Assembly (NCBI GenBank): GCA_938023905.1
Contig: CALJCO010000002.1
Location: 1 to 43,685 of the forward strand
Reading direction: 5' to 3'
DNA length: 43,685 bases
Origin: an uncultured Collinsella sp.
Lineage (GTDB): Bacteria; Actinomycetota; Coriobacteriia; Coriobacteriales; Coriobacteriaceae
The translations under genes were made by a program, and so were the position numbers. Shown here piece after piece: positions 8,004 to 16,659 of the stretch (position 1 is the first letter of the stretch; the number at the start of each line of letters is the position of its first letter). The notes under the pieces are model-generated. The model worked only from the letters and a program-made list of their open reading frames with translations, did not search any database and was not told the origin of the DNA.

Positions 8004-9803
8004 TTAGCAGTCCGCACCCTGTGCGTGGACCGTGCGCTTCTCCCGATACATATTGTGGTCGGCGACACGATATACATCGGCCAGCGTATTTCCAGCCGTC
8101 TCGACGGTCGCCACGCCAATCGATGCGCTGACCGTCAGGGCCTCATCGCTTACCGCGGCAAGACCGAGACGAAGATCCTGTTCCAGCCCGAGCGCAGACT
8201 CGTTGTCAGTATGGGGGCAAACCAGCAAAAACTCGTCGCCGCCAAGGCGCATCGGCAGATAATCCGCACCAGCCACCCGCCGCAGCACGGACGCCGTCCG
8301 TCGCAGCAGTTCATCCCCCATCTCGTGACCATAGATGTCGTTGGTCCGCTTGAGATAATTGCAGTCCAACATAATCACGCTCACGGGCAAGTCCTCGTTT
8401 ACCAGGCTATCTCCGCGCGATTCAAGATAGTTGCGGTTGCGAAGCCCCGTCAGTTTGTCTTGATATGACAGCTCCTCGGCATGCTTGACCATCGATATGT
8501 TGTGCGTCGCCACGACGACCGACTCCAGCCGTCCTTGCTCATCGCGATGCTGGGGGACAACCTGTAGCGAGTACCAAGCGCCTCGACAATCTCGCACCTC
8601 GGCAGCCAAGTACGGTACGCCCTCCATACGTTCACGAAGCGAACTTACATCTACGAGTCCCACAACCGCTTCGCGGCTTTCGGGGCTCACGATATCCCGG
8701 CAGACCGTGTCCATAAAGTCATATGCCTCGCTGTGCTCGGCAAATATTTTCGCTATCGCCGGCGACATATTGATCCCCTCGATCTCGAGGGTGTCGAGAT
8801 GCAAAAGGAAGGTCGAATCGTAGATGGCGCTTATGGCATTGATAATGCCGAGCTGTTTATCCTTTTCGACCAAATTGCGGTGGTCAACGATATTTCGAGC
8901 CAACAGCACCACGACCCAAAACGCAAGACACACCAAGACGCCGACGGCGACAAATGAAATCCTGTCAGACATGACCTCAGATTTGGGATATAGCGCAAAC
9001 AGGCGGTAGTCCTTATATGCCGCACGCACGGCATACCATTCGTCTCCTCGATATTCGATGCGCGTCAGGCCGTCGTCTTTCCACTCAACTCCTACGCTGG
9101 TGAGGAGTCGGGCGAGCGACACGTCAGCATCGGCACTGTTGGATGAGACAATCTCCGCATCCTCCATAACAAGCACCGTGGGACCCTGGTGGAAGGTACT
9201 GTTCGAAAGCACGTCGGCTATGGCATATGAATAGTCGTCCGCCGTATCGGAAACAAGTGAGCGGTATGCCAGGGCAACGCCGTCGCCATACGGAACGGCA
9301 CAGACGGCAAAAACGACACCACGGCGCTCATCGACAGTTGAGTAGGTCACTTTGGAACCTTGATACATCGATGCGACCGGCGAACAGGCCAACTCATCTC
9401 GCCACAACATGAGCGGATCGCGACCATCGATGTCGTAGTGGGCAGCCATATGGCCATCGGAGTCCATGACCATCAGCCCCGAAAGGTTCTCGGCATGGAC
9501 AAATTGCTCGATAAGATCGTCGTTAACCTCAACGCGATCAGAGGACAGGAACGTCGCAAACGATTCGACCGCGGCGAGCAAATCGTGCGTCGCCTCGGTT
9601 TTTCTCCCCTGTTCGTAGCGGTCATATTTTTCGCAAGCGTTCTCCAAAAACACCATGGTTTCTTGGCCAAACCCAAGCGTTTTTTCGAGGCAGCGATGGG
9701 TTCCAACCGTATACAACAGGCCTAACAAGACGGCGCTGACAATAACGCTGGCAGCTATGACGTTCAGAGTCTTTCGACTCAAGCGGTGCTCATCAGTTGT
9801 CAT
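8004..9803 (-). CDS. Membrane diguanylate cyclase with extracellular sensor and PAS
   Basis: 599-residue predicted c-di-GMP synthase. TM1 lies at about residues 12-32 ('LNVIAASVIVSAVLLGLLYTV'), followed by an extracellular region of about 245 residues resembling a Cache-type sensor, then TM2 ('FVAVGVLVCLAFWVVVLLA'). A PAS-like domain ('IYDSTFLLHLDTLEIEGINMSPAI') precedes the GGDEF domain. The latter shows 'YQDKLTGLRNRNYLE', 'VIMLDCNYLKRTNDIYGHEMGDELL' and an intact 'RLGGDEF' near residue 520, so it should be catalytically competent. No RxxD inhibitory site is seen five residues before GGDEF. It overlaps the preceding solute-binding protein gene by four bases (ATGA), implying coupled expression and a shared signal. 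Confidence 0.92.
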   Translation of the reverse strand: MTTDEHRLSRKTLNVIAASVIVSAVLLGLLYTVGTHRCLEKTLGFGQETMVFLENACEKYDRYEQGRKTEATHDLLAAVESFATFLSSDRVEVNDDLIEQFVHAENLSGLMVMDSDGHMAAHYDIDGRDPLMLWRDELACSPVASMYQGSKVTYSTVDERRGVVFAVCAVPYGDGVALAYRSLVSDTADDYSYAIADVLSNSTFHQGPTVLVMEDAEIVSSNSADADVSLARLLTSVGVEWKDDGLTRIEYRGDEWYAVRAAYKDYRLFALYPKSEVMSDRISFVAVGVLVCLAFWVVVLLARNIVDHRNLVEKDKQLGIINAISAIYDSTFLLHLDTLEIEGINMSPAIAKIFAEHSEAYDFMDTVCRDIVSPESREAVVGLVDVSSLRERMEGVPYLAAEVRDCRGAWYSLQVVPQHRDEQGRLESVVVATHNISMVKHAEELSYQDKLTGLRNRNYLESRGDSLVNEDLPVSVIMLDCNYLKRTNDIYGHEMGDELLRRTASVLRRVAGADYLPMRLGGDEFLLVCPHTDNESALGLEQDLRLGLAAVSDEALTVSASIGVATVETAGNTLADVYRVADHNMYREKRTVHAQGADC

Positions 9804-10636
9804 GAATTTCCTCCTTGCCCGCCCGTCGTCGCTCCTGTCTTGTAATTGCCCACAATACGGTCAATCGTGCCATCTCGATCCATGTCGAACAGCGCGGTAT
9901 TGAGATCCTTTACGACCGATCCTTCATAGCTGTCATCAAACGCGACGCCCAGGTCAACCGTCATAACATTGTCGGCAAACACACGGTAAACGCCGGGATA
10001 CTGAGCAACGAGTCGGTCAAGCGACTGGACATCCGCCATCCAGCAGTCAACGTACCCTTTGACTAGAGCGGCTTTGCAGAGTTCGGCAGAGCCATATGAT
10101 TTGATTTGAACGTCCGACGAGACCCCCAGATCCCCCGCAAGCAATCGGCGTTCACTCACCGAACCCGCAATCACCGCAATGGTCTTACTTCCATCGAGAT
10201 GTGCCAAGGACTTGATGCCACTCGTTTTCTTGGCGGCAACCGAGACCGTCACGGTTAGATACGGCTCGGTCCAGTAATACTTATCCTCGCGATAACAGGG
10301 AGAATAGTCACACCACAGGCAATCGATATCACCGTTTTTGAGCAGCCGGTCGCGATCGTTCCAGTCAATATCGACAAACTGTGGCTTGAGCCCCGCACGC
10401 TTGCAGGCCTCGCGGGCGATGTCGATATCGATACCGGCGTAATCGCCCGTGGTATCGACATACACATAGGGGTCGTTATCCGTAACGCCGATTTTGAGCA
10501 CCGGGAGATCTCTATCGGCTTCATTCGAGGAGGAAGAACTGCTTCGAACGGTATACGTCAGGGCGCCCGCAAAGACGGCAACAAGGAGTATGAGCGTAAA
10601 CGAGACGATGGTGGCCCGCTTGATGCGTCTGGGCAC
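9800..10636 (-). CDS. Membrane-anchored amino-acid-type solute-binding protein
   Basis: Substrate-binding protein of the SBP_bac_3 family: 'LPVLKIGVTDNDPYVYVD', 'GDYAGIDIDIAREACKRAGL', 'VDIDWNDRDRLLKNGDIDCLW', 'TEPYLTVTVSVAAKK' and the C-terminal 'LGVAFDDSY'. An N-terminal hydrophobic segment ('ATIVSFTLILLVAVFAGALTY') without a lipobox would anchor it to the membrane. Longer in-frame starts up to 10729 would run through the purB terminator and lack a Shine-Dalgarno. The GTG at 10636 follows AAAGGGGG and is my choice, with the ATG at 10672 as alternative. No permease or ATPase gene is adjacent. Instead it overlaps a diguanylate cyclase, so it may act as a ligand sensor rather than a transporter component. 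Confidence 0.85.
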   Translation of the reverse strand: MPRRIKRATIVSFTLILLVAVFAGALTYTVRSSSSSSNEADRDLPVLKIGVTDNDPYVYVDTTGDYAGIDIDIAREACKRAGLKPQFVDIDWNDRDRLLKNGDIDCLWCDYSPCYREDKYYWTEPYLTVTVSVAAKKTSGIKSLAHLDGSKTIAVIAGSVSERRLLAGDLGVSSDVQIKSYGSAELCKAALVKGYVDCWMADVQSLDRLVAQYPGVYRVFADNVMTVDLGVAFDDSYEGSVVKDLNTALFDMDRDGTIDRIVGNYKTGATTGGQGGNS

Positions 10637-10700
10637 GTGCCCCCTTTCATCGAAACAGCAGTCGGAGTTCATTTTATTACCCGGGCGCATATGCGACAGT

Positions 10701-10734
10701 AAAAAAAGCGCCTCGCCCAAGACGGGCAAGGCGC
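10701..10734 (-). terminator. Rho-independent terminator of purB
   Basis: On the minus strand GCGCCTTGCCC (10734-10724) pairs with GGGCGAGGCGC (10718-10708), with a five-base loop and seven T. One internal T-G pair is tolerated. A strong signal 44 bases after the purB stop. Confidence 0.9.
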
Positions 10735-10777
10735 CAAAGGTTGAAATGCATCCGCAAGCGGTCGAATTAGGTTAACC

Positions 10778-12124
10778 CTACTCGAAGCTCAGCTGCTCCA
10801 GGCGATCGAAGACCGTATCGATGCGGGTGAGGAAGTCCCACGGATCAAAAATCTCGTCGAGCTTCTCCTGGCTGACGGTGCAGCGCGGATCGGCCTCGAG
10901 ACGCTCCTTAAAGGTGGGGCCAGAGACACAATCCTGCACCTCGTGCCAGGTGGCCATGGCGTTCTCCTGCACAATGGCGTACGCATCCTCGCGGGTGATA
11001 CCCGTATCGACGAGGGCAAGCAGGACCTTGGAGGAGAAGATGAGGCCGCGGGTCTTGTTGAGATTGGCCATCATGCGGGCCGGATACAGCTGCAGGCCGT
11101 CGATAACGCGAATGAGGCACTGGAACATATGGTCAAGCGCGATGAAGCTATCGGCCTGGGCGACACGCTCGGCGGAAGAGTGCGAAATGTCGCGCTCGTG
11201 CCACAGGGCGACGTTGTCGAAGGCGACCTGGGCGTTGGACTTCACGACGCGCGACAGACCGCAGACCTTCTCCATGGTGATGGGGTTGCGCTTGTGCGGC
11301 ATGGCGGAGCTGCCCTTTTGGCCCTTGCGGAAGGGCTCCTCGGCCTCGAGTGTATCGGTCTTCTGCAGGTTGCGGACCTCGGTCGCGATGCGCTCGCAGG
11401 TGGCCGCTGTAGTGGCAAGCACGCCGGCAAGATAGGCGTGGTGATCGCGGCTGATGACCTGCGTGGACAGCGGGTCGTGAACCAGACCCAGGTGCTCACA
11501 GACGTACTCCTCGACGAACGGCTCGATGGAGCTGTAGGTGCCGACGGCACCGGAGATGGCACCGAAGGCAACGTTCTTGCGAGCATCCTCAAGACGATCA
11601 AGGTCGCGCTTGAGTTCCCATGCCCAAGAGCCAAACTTCATGCCGAAGGTCATCGGCTCAGCATGGATGCCATGGGTGCGTCCGGCGCAGAGCGTATTGC
11701 GCTCCTCGAAGGCGCGGCGCTTGCAGATCACGCCGAGCTTCTTGACGTCCTCGATAATCAGGTCACACGCCTGAGTAAGCTGATAGCACAGAGCAGTATC
11801 ACCCAGGTCGGAGCTGGTCATACCGTAGTGAACCCAGCGGCTGGGCTTGGGGTCGCCCTCGGGCACATCGGCGTCGATGTACTCCTTCATGTTGGTAAGG
11901 AAGGCAATAACATCGTGGCGCGTGACCTCCTCGATCTCATCGACCTTTGCCTTCTCAAAGTTGGCGTGGTCGCGGATCCACTGGGCTTCGTTTTTAGAAA
12001 TGCCGATCTTGCCGAGCTCCGCCTGGGCCTCGCAGGCCAGGACCTCGATCTCCTGCCAAATGGCGTACTTGTTCTCGAGGGAGAAGATGTGTCCCATCTC
12101 CGGGCGGGTATAGCGATCGATCAT
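10778..12124 (-). CDS. purB: Adenylosuccinate lyase (PurB)
   Basis: Cleaves SAICAR to AICAR and adenylosuccinate to AMP, releasing fumarate each time, in purine synthesis. The fumarase/aspartase-superfamily signature 'GSSAMPHKRNPI' is present with the catalytic Ser, as are 'GRTHGIHAEPMTFG' and 'HYGMTSSDLGDTALC'. The start at 12124 ('MIDRYTRPEMGHIF') is supported by AAAGGAG five bases upstream; an upstream in-frame start at 12190 is less likely. About 448 residues, a normal length for the short PurB class. Single-gene unit with its own terminator; purC is 7 kb away. Confidence 0.96.
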   Translation of the reverse strand: MIDRYTRPEMGHIFSLENKYAIWQEIEVLACEAQAELGKIGISKNEAQWIRDHANFEKAKVDEIEEVTRHDVIAFLTNMKEYIDADVPEGDPKPSRWVHYGMTSSDLGDTALCYQLTQACDLIIEDVKKLGVICKRRAFEERNTLCAGRTHGIHAEPMTFGMKFGSWAWELKRDLDRLEDARKNVAFGAISGAVGTYSSIEPFVEEYVCEHLGLVHDPLSTQVISRDHHAYLAGVLATTAATCERIATEVRNLQKTDTLEAEEPFRKGQKGSSAMPHKRNPITMEKVCGLSRVVKSNAQVAFDNVALWHERDISHSSAERVAQADSFIALDHMFQCLIRVIDGLQLYPARMMANLNKTRGLIFSSKVLLALVDTGITREDAYAIVQENAMATWHEVQDCVSGPTFKERLEADPRCTVSQEKLDEIFDPWDFLTRIDTVFDRLEQLSFE

Positions 12125-12226
12125 AGCGGCTCCTTTTTGGTTATTGGCACGTTGGTCGTAACCCAACCATTGTACCGTGCGCAGGTGCAAGTATGGGCAG
12201 CAGGCATTAACCTAACATTTTGGAAT

Positions 12227-12244
12227 TGGAGCGGGCATGGGGAC
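12227..12244 (-). repeat. Degenerate copy of tRNA-Gly 3' end (distal)
   Basis: Eighteen bases matching 16 of 18 positions of 12549-12566, the 3' end of tRNA-Gly including its CCA. Like the other copies, the match ends within the T-arm. Confidence 0.75.
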
Positions 12245-12245
12245 A

Positions 12246-12285
12246 TCCGCGTATTTGCTTCGCAAATCCGCACCGGCTGCGGTCG
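12246..12285. repeat. 40-bp exact repeat with hairpins (copy A)
   Basis: Identical to 12377-12416. It contains ATTTGC-tt-GCAAAT and CCGGCTGCGG-type inverted repeats. Each copy directly follows a truncated tRNA-Gly 3' end on the plus strand. Confidence 0.9.
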
Positions 12286-12356
12286 ATCTCCTCGGATTCA
12301 CGGAGACGATGGGGAAGACTTTGTTGAATTGGCCGTCCCAAGGTCTCCCGCGCTCG

Positions 12357-12375
12357 ATGGAGCGGGCAACGGGAC
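12357..12375 (-). repeat. Exact 19-bp copy of tRNA-Gly 3' end (proximal)
   Basis: Identical to 12548-12566: one base of 3' flank, the encoded CCA, the acceptor 3' strand and part of the T-stem. Identity ends at the T-loop, where the hairpin repeat begins. Confidence 0.88.
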
Positions 12376-12376
12376 G

Positions 12377-12416
12377 TCCGCGTATTTGCTTCGCAAATCC
12401 GCACCGGCTGCGGTCG
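12377..12416. repeat. 40-bp exact repeat with hairpins (copy B)
   Basis: Identical to 12246-12285. It is followed by more inverted repeats: GGTCGCC-tat-cGGCGACC (12412-12429) and ATAAACGC-tt-CGCGTTTAT (12443-12461). Confidence 0.9.
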
Positions 12417-12444
12417 CCTATCGGCGACCTTGCCTGCTCGCTAT

Positions 12445-12493
12445 AAACGCTTCGCGTTTATTTAACGCTCGCACCCTGTCGGGTTCGAGTCCC
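12445..12493. repeat. Hairpin plus T-arm-like block shared with the tRNA-Lys module
   Basis: Aligns with 813-860: AAACGC..CGCGTTT, a GCTC/GC-rich spacer, then CGGGTTCGAGTCCC, which resembles a T-arm. It lies between the tRNA-Gly terminator and the 40-bp repeat. Confidence 0.7.
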
Positions 12494-12502
12494 GGCACTT
12501 TA

Positions 12503-12537
12503 TTGAAGAAGGCACAGTAACGAAACGTTACCGTGCC
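12503..12537 (-). terminator. Terminator of tRNA-Gly
   Basis: On the minus strand GGCACGGTAACG (12537-12526) pairs with CGTTACTGTGCC (12522-12511), allowing one G-U pair, with a TTT loop and a following TTCTTC. It begins 12 bases beyond the encoded CCA. Confidence 0.75.
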
Positions 12538-12548
12538 TGAAATTCGAA

Positions 12549-12623
12549 TGGAGCGGGCAACGGGACTCGAACCCGCGAGTGTCAGCTTGGGAAGCTGATG
12601 CCTTACCACTTGGCGATGCCCGC
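12549..12623 (-). tRNA. tRNA-Gly (anticodon CCC)
   Basis: 75 nt on the minus strand including an encoded CCA. The acceptor GCGGGCA/TGCCCGC pairs perfectly. The D-loop has GTGGTAA, the anticodon stem is TCAGC/GCTGA with loop TTCCCAA, so the anticodon is CCC. The T-arm is GCGGG-TTCGAGT-CCCGT. The discriminator is T. Confidence 0.96.
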
Positions 12624-12636
12624 ATATGTGGGGGAT

Positions 12637-12666
12637 AGTATAACGCGGTTGTCTTGTTCGATACAA
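12637..12666 (-). promoter_or_regulatory. Sigma-A promoter for tRNA-Gly
   Basis: On the minus strand TTGTAT (12666-12661), an 18-bp spacer and TATACT (12642-12637) end 13 bases before the tRNA. Both hexamers are close to consensus. Confidence 0.7.
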
Positions 12667-12920
12667 GGGTGGTGATGCTTGTTTTAGCTGTGGAGATTCG
12701 TTTGAAAATCGCGTCAATTGTGGAGATGAGGACCTTTGACCTCCTGTTCTCCCTATCTTCTACCTGCGCTTTTGCTTGATTGTTGTATTTGAGCTCAATT
12801 TGTCAGGAATTGGGCAAGCTTTTGGTCAGGCTCCGGTACTTACCCGCATGAACCTCGGGGGTAGCCTCATCCTACGCGTCGCAGCCTCCCCGTGCGGCGC
12901 ACGAGGGATAAGGAGCAGCC
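12667..12920. other. Adhesin upstream region, no gene seen
   Basis: About 250 bp between the tRNA-Gly promoter and the adhesin gene. It contains a short inverted repeat near 12889-12902 (GTGCG-g-CGCAC) and the AAGGAG Shine-Dalgarno at 12910-12915. I find no clear promoter hexamers or riboswitch I could name. Confidence 0.4.
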
Positions 12921-15900
12921 ATGTCCAACGCACCCACGCACTCTGTCCACAGCGCAATCGCAACAGGTCCGCTGCTCCTGCTCCTCTTCCTGCTTTTCGG
13001 CTGCCTGGCACCGGGAGCCGCATTTGCCGTCGATGGCTACGACCAGCTCGGCTTCCGCACTATTAGCGATGATTGTGGGCCCTTCTTCATCGGCAAGTAT
13101 GAAGCTCAAGACGCCTCGATTGCCTACTGCATGAACCAGGAGCGCCCCGGCCCCACCAAGCCGGGCGGCCCATGGCTCAACTTTGATCAAGGCTGGGTGT
13201 GGCTCGACGACGAGTTCGCGGCAATCGTTTGTCACGGATATCCTACCGCCACGTCGTTTGGCGGTTACCATCTTTCACCAGATCGCGCCCGCGCCGCCAC
13301 CCAGCTTGCCGTATGGATGCTCAACGGCACTACCCATGTCGACGGCACCTACTCCTACACGACCGCTCAGGGCAAAACCAAGAGTGGACACTTTACCGCC
13401 GACAATGAAGTCGTGGCGGCTGCGCGATGGCTCCACGACAGCGCAAAATCAGGAAGCATCAAAGCCGCTCCGCACCGCGCGCGGCGCTATCTAGGAGCCG
13501 TATCGGGCGGCAGCAAACGTCAAGACATGCTCTATGTACTGCCGGCGGTCTCTGTTTCCTTCCAAAAGCAGTCTGCAAACGCTGCCATTACCAGCGGAAA
13601 CAATACTTATCAGTTTGACGGGGCAACATTCGATGTTTTTGAGAGCGCCAGCGGCGCGCGTGTCGGCACCATCCAGATGGACAGCAGCGGTCGAGCGCAG
13701 GCAGCACTTCTGCCCAACACGGCATACTACCTAGTTGAAACAAAGGCGCCGGCCGGCTATGTCCCCCGTCGTGATCGCATCGCCTTTACCACGGGGAATG
13801 ACGGTGGACAGGTCGCCGTTGATGAACAACCCGGCACCATCACCCTGCATGTCGTAAAACTCGATGCCGCGACGAATGCCGGACCCCAGGCTGGAGCTTC
13901 ACTTGTGGGAGCAGAGTTCACGTGTGTGTCGCAATCCACCCCCGGATGGGCGCAAACCCTCACAACCGATGAAAGCGGTCGAGCTACCCTCACCGATGTC
14001 CCCCTGGGAACCTTTACCGTCTATGAATCGAAGGCGCCCGAGGGCTATTTGCCCTCCGGTGACAGTTGGTCTTACACCGTTGGAGCCGACCAACTCGGCG
14101 ATTCAGGCGTGGTCGAGATCGAATCTCGCGTTTCCGATATCCCCATTGCGTTTGACCTTGAGATTTCAAAATTCAAGGACTACGGCAATAGCGATCGATC
14201 CGGCCTGGAGCAGCCGGCAGGAGATGTTGTCTTTGAGGTTGTCAGTAACAGCTCTCAGCAGGTTGTTGGCACACTGACCACAAACATCTATGGCTTTGCC
14301 TCCACCAAAGATCAGCCCGAAGCATGGTTTGGCGCAGGCAAGCGACCCGCCGGTGTCCACGGAGCCATCCCATACGACCGCGCCGGCTACACCGTTCGTG
14401 AGGTTCCGGAAACCGTCCCAGAGGGTTTTAAACGTGCAGGGGAATGGACCGTCGAGGCCAATCAGATTTCCAACGGCGCCGAGCTTCAATATATCGTGGA
14501 CAACCACGCTCTGTCGACGCATCTCCAGATTGTAAAACGCGATGCCCAAACAGGCGCTTCTGTTCCCCTAGCCGGATTCACCTTCCAACTCCTCGACAGC
14601 AATCACAAACCTGTCTCACAAACTTGCTGGCATCCAGCACATAACGTAATGGACACCTTTACGACTGACGCGACCGGGACCGTCACACTGCCCGAATCGC
14701 TCGTGCCGGGCACCTATTATGTACGCGAAACCTCGGCCAAAGAGCCCTATCTTGTCGGCAAAGAGATCGAGGTAAACATACCCGCCGACATGAACCTAAC
14801 GCCCGTTGCAATCGCCTCGTATTATGACCACGCCGCGACCGGAAACATCAGGATCGTTAAAACCGATGTCGTAGACGGCAGCAGCCTCGCGGGCGCCATC
14901 TTTGAGATCCGTGCCTCGGGTGATATCGTGCGCCCCGACGGTAGCATTGCCGCGCTCGACGGTGAGACTGTCGCTACCGTCACAACGGATGAAACTGGAG
15001 AAGCACGCGCGGACGACCTCCCGCTGGGATCTGGCACCGCACGCTACGAGGTTGTCGAGACTCAAGCGCCGGCAGGCTTCTTACTCGACCGGACGCCCCA
15101 TATCGTAGACCTCGCTTATGCCGACCAGAAAACACCCGTTGTAGAAGCACGGCTTAACGTATCCGACAATTACACCAAGGTTGATATCTCCAAGGTCGAT
15201 GCAAGCGGAGAGCAGGAAGTGAAAGGCGCACAACTCACCTTATATGGTCCCGATAAAACCGAAATAGACTCCTGGACCTCATCCGACAAGCCGCACCGCG
15301 TCGAACATCTTGCACCCGGCACCTACTCGTTGCGCGAAATGATGTCTCCGCGGACCTATGACCTTGCCGAGGAGATAACGTTTGAAATAAAGGATACGGG
15401 AGAAGTCCAATCCGTCGCGATGAAGGATGCGCCCATCGAGATCAAAGGACAGGTCGACAAGCGTCAGGAGCTTGTCCAACCTATCGGGAAGGGTCTGCTG
15501 GCCAACGGCGATGGTAAAAATCGCGCCGCAACGCAAACCAATACGGACGGTCTTTTCTCCTATACCATCGACGCTCGAAACGATTCAGCTACCTGGGTTG
15601 ATGAGTTCACAATTACCGATGATCTTGAGTGCGCCAAAGACGGCACGGCGAGATTCGTCTCAATCGAAACCCCCGTCGCCATCGGCGACCTCAACGGTCT
15701 GTGCAACGTGTGGTATCGCACGACGCCGTTGGACTCGACAGACATCGATGAGCCGGCAAACGCGACGCTTGACGATGGGCACGAAAATCCTTGGCTTGAG
15801 TCCGACGAAGTAAAAGAGAGCCTTGGTGAGGACTGTCGCCTCGTCGATTACGACGGCTGGCGCCTCTGGAAGGCGGATGTCCCGACCACGGAATCCACCA

Positions 15901-16352
15901 CACTCGAGGCGAAAGAACTCGACCTTGCATCCAATACCGTCGTGACGGGCATTCGCATTGAATACGGTGCAGTAGCCGCCGACTTTACGACTCGAAGCGA
16001 TACGGATTCTTGGACCCGCGATGATCTCAAAGATGAGCACGACGACCTTGACGATGCCAAAGCAATCCTTGGCACAGACGCTCGGAGCGCAGTCGTGCAC
16101 ATGCAGGCAACGTCGGCTTATACGCCCCAAACCGCACTCACCAACAGCGCGCGCGTCGATCTTTGCCGCAACGGCGGCGGCGATAAACTTGAGTCACATG
16201 ACGAGGACAGTGTCATTCAACGCTGTGCCCTACCGCGGGACCTACCGTCAACAGGATCAGTTCCCATCACCGCTTGCATCACCGCGCTTCTAACCTCGGG
16301 TGCCGCAGCCCTATGGTTCGCTCGCCTTAGGTCGATCCCAAAGAACCGCTAG
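12921..16352 (+). CDS. LPXTG surface adhesin: thioester domain plus SpaA/Cna-B repeats
   Basis: 1143-residue cell-wall protein. The signal peptide (residues 1 to ~36) has a Leu-rich core and an 'AAFA' cleavage site. A thioester-domain (TED) signature follows: Cys70 in 'AYCMNQ' and Gln128 in 'ATQLAVWM', the pair that forms an internal Cys-Gln thioester for covalent host binding in Gram-positive adhesins. About six SpaA/Cna-B-like modules come next, each ending in an E-box-like motif ('VETKAPAGYV', 'YESKAPEGYL', 'VREVPETVPEGF', 'VRETSAKEPY', 'VVETQAPAGF', 'LREMMSPRTY'). A 250-residue acidic region precedes the sorting signal LPSTG at 1108-1112, a hydrophobic segment and a basic tail. AAGGAG lies five bases before the ATG. 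No sortase gene is nearby, so anchoring relies on a sortase elsewhere. It may be a single-chain adhesin or a pilus tip protein. Confidence 0.93.
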   Translation: MSNAPTHSVHSAIATGPLLLLLFLLFGCLAPGAAFAVDGYDQLGFRTISDDCGPFFIGKYEAQDASIAYCMNQERPGPTKPGGPWLNFDQGWVWLDDEFAAIVCHGYPTATSFGGYHLSPDRARAATQLAVWMLNGTTHVDGTYSYTTAQGKTKSGHFTADNEVVAAARWLHDSAKSGSIKAAPHRARRYLGAVSGGSKRQDMLYVLPAVSVSFQKQSANAAITSGNNTYQFDGATFDVFESASGARVGTIQMDSSGRAQAALLPNTAYYLVETKAPAGYVPRRDRIAFTTGNDGGQVAVDEQPGTITLHVVKLDAATNAGPQAGASLVGAEFTCVSQSTPGWAQTLTTDESGRATLTDVPLGTFTVYESKAPEGYLPSGDSWSYTVGADQLGDSGVVEIESRVSDIPIAFDLEISKFKDYGNSDRSGLEQPAGDVVFEVVSNSSQQVVGTLTTNIYGFASTKDQPEAWFGAGKRPAGVHGAIPYDRAGYTVREVPETVPEGFKRAGEWTVEANQISNGAELQYIVDNHALSTHLQIVKRDAQTGASVPLAGFTFQLLDSNHKPVSQTCWHPAHNVMDTFTTDATGTVTLPESLVPGTYYVRETSAKEPYLVGKEIEVNIPADMNLTPVAIASYYDHAATGNIRIVKTDVVDGSSLAGAIFEIRASGDIVRPDGSIAALDGETVATVTTDETGEARADDLPLGSGTARYEVVETQAPAGFLLDRTPHIVDLAYADQKTPVVEARLNVSDNYTKVDISKVDASGEQEVKGAQLTLYGPDKTEIDSWTSSDKPHRVEHLAPGTYSLREMMSPRTYDLAEEITFEIKDTGEVQSVAMKDAPIEIKGQVDKRQELVQPIGKGLLANGDGKNRAATQTNTDGLFSYTIDARNDSATWVDEFTITDDLECAKDGTARFVSIETPVAIGDLNGLCNVWYRTTPLDSTDIDEPANATLDDGHENPWLESDEVKESLGEDCRLVDYDGWRLWKADVPTTESTTLEAKELDLASNTVVTGIRIEYGAVAADFTTRSDTDSWTRDDLKDEHDDLDDAKAILGTDARSAVVHMQATSAYTPQTALTNSARVDLCRNGGGDKLESHDEDSVIQRCALPRDLPSTGSVPITACITALLTSGAAALWFARLRSIPKNR

Positions 16353-16359
16353 CACGATG

Positions 16360-16398
16360 AAAAAAGCGGGCGAGCCAGTCCCCCGGCTCGCCCGCTTT
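16360..16398. terminator. Bidirectional terminator between convergent genes
   Basis: AAAGCGGGCGAGCC (16363-16376) pairs with GGCTCGCCCGCTTT (16385-16398). Six A on the left give a T run for minus-strand transcripts; the plus strand has TTTC. It serves the adhesin and the opposing small membrane protein gene. Confidence 0.85.
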
Positions 16399-16419
16399 CA
16401 ATCATGTAAATCGCCGTAT

Positions 16420-16638
16420 CTACTCTGCAGACGAAGATCCACCATCAACGACTGCCTGCTCGGACTCAGGAATCCCATCGGCACCCGTGCTCTGTTCTTG
16501 CTCCACCTCTTCGCTGATTGCGGAGGCGGGGGTCGAGCCCTTCGCGCCCACGATATAGGCGGCTCCAAACCCCAACGCAATGGCAATCAAGGTCAAAATC
16601 ACGTAGACAGGCCAATGGCGCTTAATATACGAAAACAC
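16420..16638 (-). CDS. Small single-TM protein, unknown
   Basis: 72 residues with one membrane segment ('WPVYVILTLIAIALGFGAAYIVGA') after a short basic N-terminus, then an acidic Ser-rich tail, probably outside the cell. GTG start preceded by AAGGAG at five bases. It begins 21 bases after the M28-like gene and ends in the shared terminator, so the two are probably one transcript. No family recognised; a role with the peptidase is only a positional guess. Confidence 0.72.
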   Translation of the reverse strand: MFSYIKRHWPVYVILTLIAIALGFGAAYIVGAKGSTPASAISEEVEQEQSTGADGIPESEQAVVDGGSSSAE

Positions 16639-16659
16639 GTTGACTCCTTAGAGCTCCGT

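Noticed and set aside
12700..12920. Possible riboswitch, for example c-di-GMP type, in the adhesin leader
   Set aside because: I could not match the conserved core of any class I know; GC-rich inverted repeats alone are not evidence.
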